Shown piece by piece: positions 63,410-64,000 of a DNA stretch of 64,000 nucleotides (the stretch's first letter is position 1; every line of letters begins with the position of its first letter). Location: NCBI GenBank assembly GCA_015295945.1, contig DVED01000049.1, positions 38,787 to 102,786 of the forward strand, given 5' to 3'. This DNA comes from Oscillatoriales cyanobacterium M59_W2019_021. GTDB lineage: Bacteria; Cyanobacteriota; Cyanobacteriia; Cyanobacteriales; Geitlerinemataceae. The notes below the pieces were generated by a model, which saw nothing but the letters and a program-made list of their open reading frames with translations, had not been told where the DNA came from and searched no databases. Position numbers and translations under genes: made by a program.

Positions 63410-63513
63410 AGCTTCAACCTTGAATCGCACAGTCCTCAATCTATTATATCGTACCAATTCCGACGATGAGGATGCTCTCTGGTGCAGCTGCGTGACGGGA
63501 TGCTAACTCAAAC

Positions 63514-63655
63514 GGTGCGTTTCGTTCCTCAACACACCTTATACTAAATCCGATTGCCACAACCCCTTTATAAAAATCGACCCAATCCTTTTATTACAAG
63601 AATCCATAGCTGCTTAAAAAAGGGGGTATGAGCACCGGATTTGTATTATCTATTG
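63514..63655. repeat. GGTGCG-type palindrome next to an ATACTAAATCCG fold-back
   Basis: GGTGCGTTTCG...AACACACC (63514-63538) is the fifth copy of that family. Right beside it ATACTAAATCCG (63541-63552) faces CCGGATTTGTATTAT (63636-63650), a second inverted-repeat element of about 110 bases. No gene lies in the gap. Confidence 0.7.
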
Positions 63656-63706
63656 AAAGGCAAGTCATTACAAATAAAGTGAAAAACGATCAACCCAAAA
63701 TCTAAT

Positions 63707-64000
63707 TTATTTCCACAATTCAGCGAGACGATCGCGCACGTCAAAAAAGGTATCGTAAGGAATATAAGACTTATTTCGATCGTCCAAATATTCACTCAAG
63801 CGACTGCGTGCGAACACCAACGGTGCGGCGATCGCCATATTTAAATCCGTGACAGAATCGCCAATGGCAACCCAATTTTCGATTTGATATTGCTCGACAA
63901 CTTTTACCTTTTCTACCATCTCCGTCGAGCCTTCAAATTCGGAGTAAGGTTGCAAGAATTCGCCACGGGTATCAACATCCACCGCATGAATTCCTTTCAC
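63707..64000 (-). CDS. HAD-family phosphatase, C-terminal part (MtnX-like)
   Basis: The frame runs out of the window, so the N-terminal half is missing. The remaining 97 or so residues show the HAD motif IV AIGDSVTDLNMA and the preceding KVKVVEQYQIENWV, and the opening VDVDTRGEFLQPYSEFEGSTEMV resembles MtnX-type phosphatases of methionine salvage. The GTG at the window edge is probably an internal Val. Reaction on the methylthiopentenyl phosphate is inference. Confidence 0.75.
   Translation of the reverse strand: MKGIHAVDVDTRGEFLQPYSEFEGSTEMVEKVKVVEQYQIENWVAIGDSVTDLNMAIAAPLVFARSRLSEYLDDRNKSYIPYDTFFDVRDRLAELWK

Overview
The window comes from a cyanobacterium. The octamer GCGATCGC and its core CGATCG (HIP1) recur throughout, and the gene set includes magnesium chelatase ChlH, the NDH-1 maturation factor Crr6, cobalamin enzymes, a FurC/PerR-like regulator, and many protein families known mainly from cyanobacteria (DUF3598, DUF3082, DUF760, pentapeptide, TPR). 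Base composition is near 50% GC. Gaps are rich in short tandem repeats and fold-back elements, as in filamentous Oscillatoriales-type genomes; that narrower placement is inference. No rRNA, convincing tRNA, CRISPR array, prophage or intact insertion sequence was seen.

Layout. 1-7.2 kb: end of a disulfide oxidoreductase, a cobalamin cluster (cobI-cobH divergent from cobL), an HtrA protease, a family 4 glycosyltransferase and a SucD-like protein. 7.4-12.4 kb: aldo/keto reductase, a frameshifted DNA cytosine methyltransferase, a glutaredoxin-like gene with murE, and a peptidoglycan-binding protein. 12.7-24.7 kb: accessory cyanobacterial proteins (two pentapeptide proteins, a membrane zinc-ribbon protein, a Pro/Gly-rich lipoprotein, tandem MORN proteins, a TPR protein) with ispE among them. 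24.7-29.6 kb: a coiled-coil membrane protein, a GbsR regulator with an efflux adaptor, and a nuclease-like protein beside an antitoxin-like protein. 29.9-34.5 kb: chlH, its upstream region and a candidate small RNA. 34.5-41.6 kb: mostly single genes, several of unknown function, then crr6 divergent from a fur-family gene. 41.7-50 kb: a MITE, ribBA, argC, an NfeD-like/coaE pair, deoC, a TylF-like methyltransferase and an nfeD/SPFH pair. 50-64 kb: ndk, terC, aat, rpsN, a second HtrA, scpB-tlyA, gloB, galE with a GT2-GtrA glycosyltransferase, a large Mrr-type nuclease fused to a membrane module, and a truncated HAD phosphatase.

Functional links. Cobalamin genes and chlH draw on tetrapyrrole intermediates. 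murE, the peptidoglycan-binding protein, galE and three glycosyltransferase-like genes serve the envelope. The HtrA proteases and the NfeD/SPFH pair are membrane-quality-control functions. Most transcription units are single genes or pairs.

Most worth a second look: the Mrr-EcsC-like fusion (61568-63409); a free-standing candidate sRNA with its own promoter and terminator (34064-34206); a 166-bp MITE with 15-bp inverted repeats and a 9-bp target duplication (41703-41886); a REP-like hairpin read in frame inside coaE; the single-base frameshift in the methyltransferase; and the TPR plus PLD-like coiled-coil gene pair.
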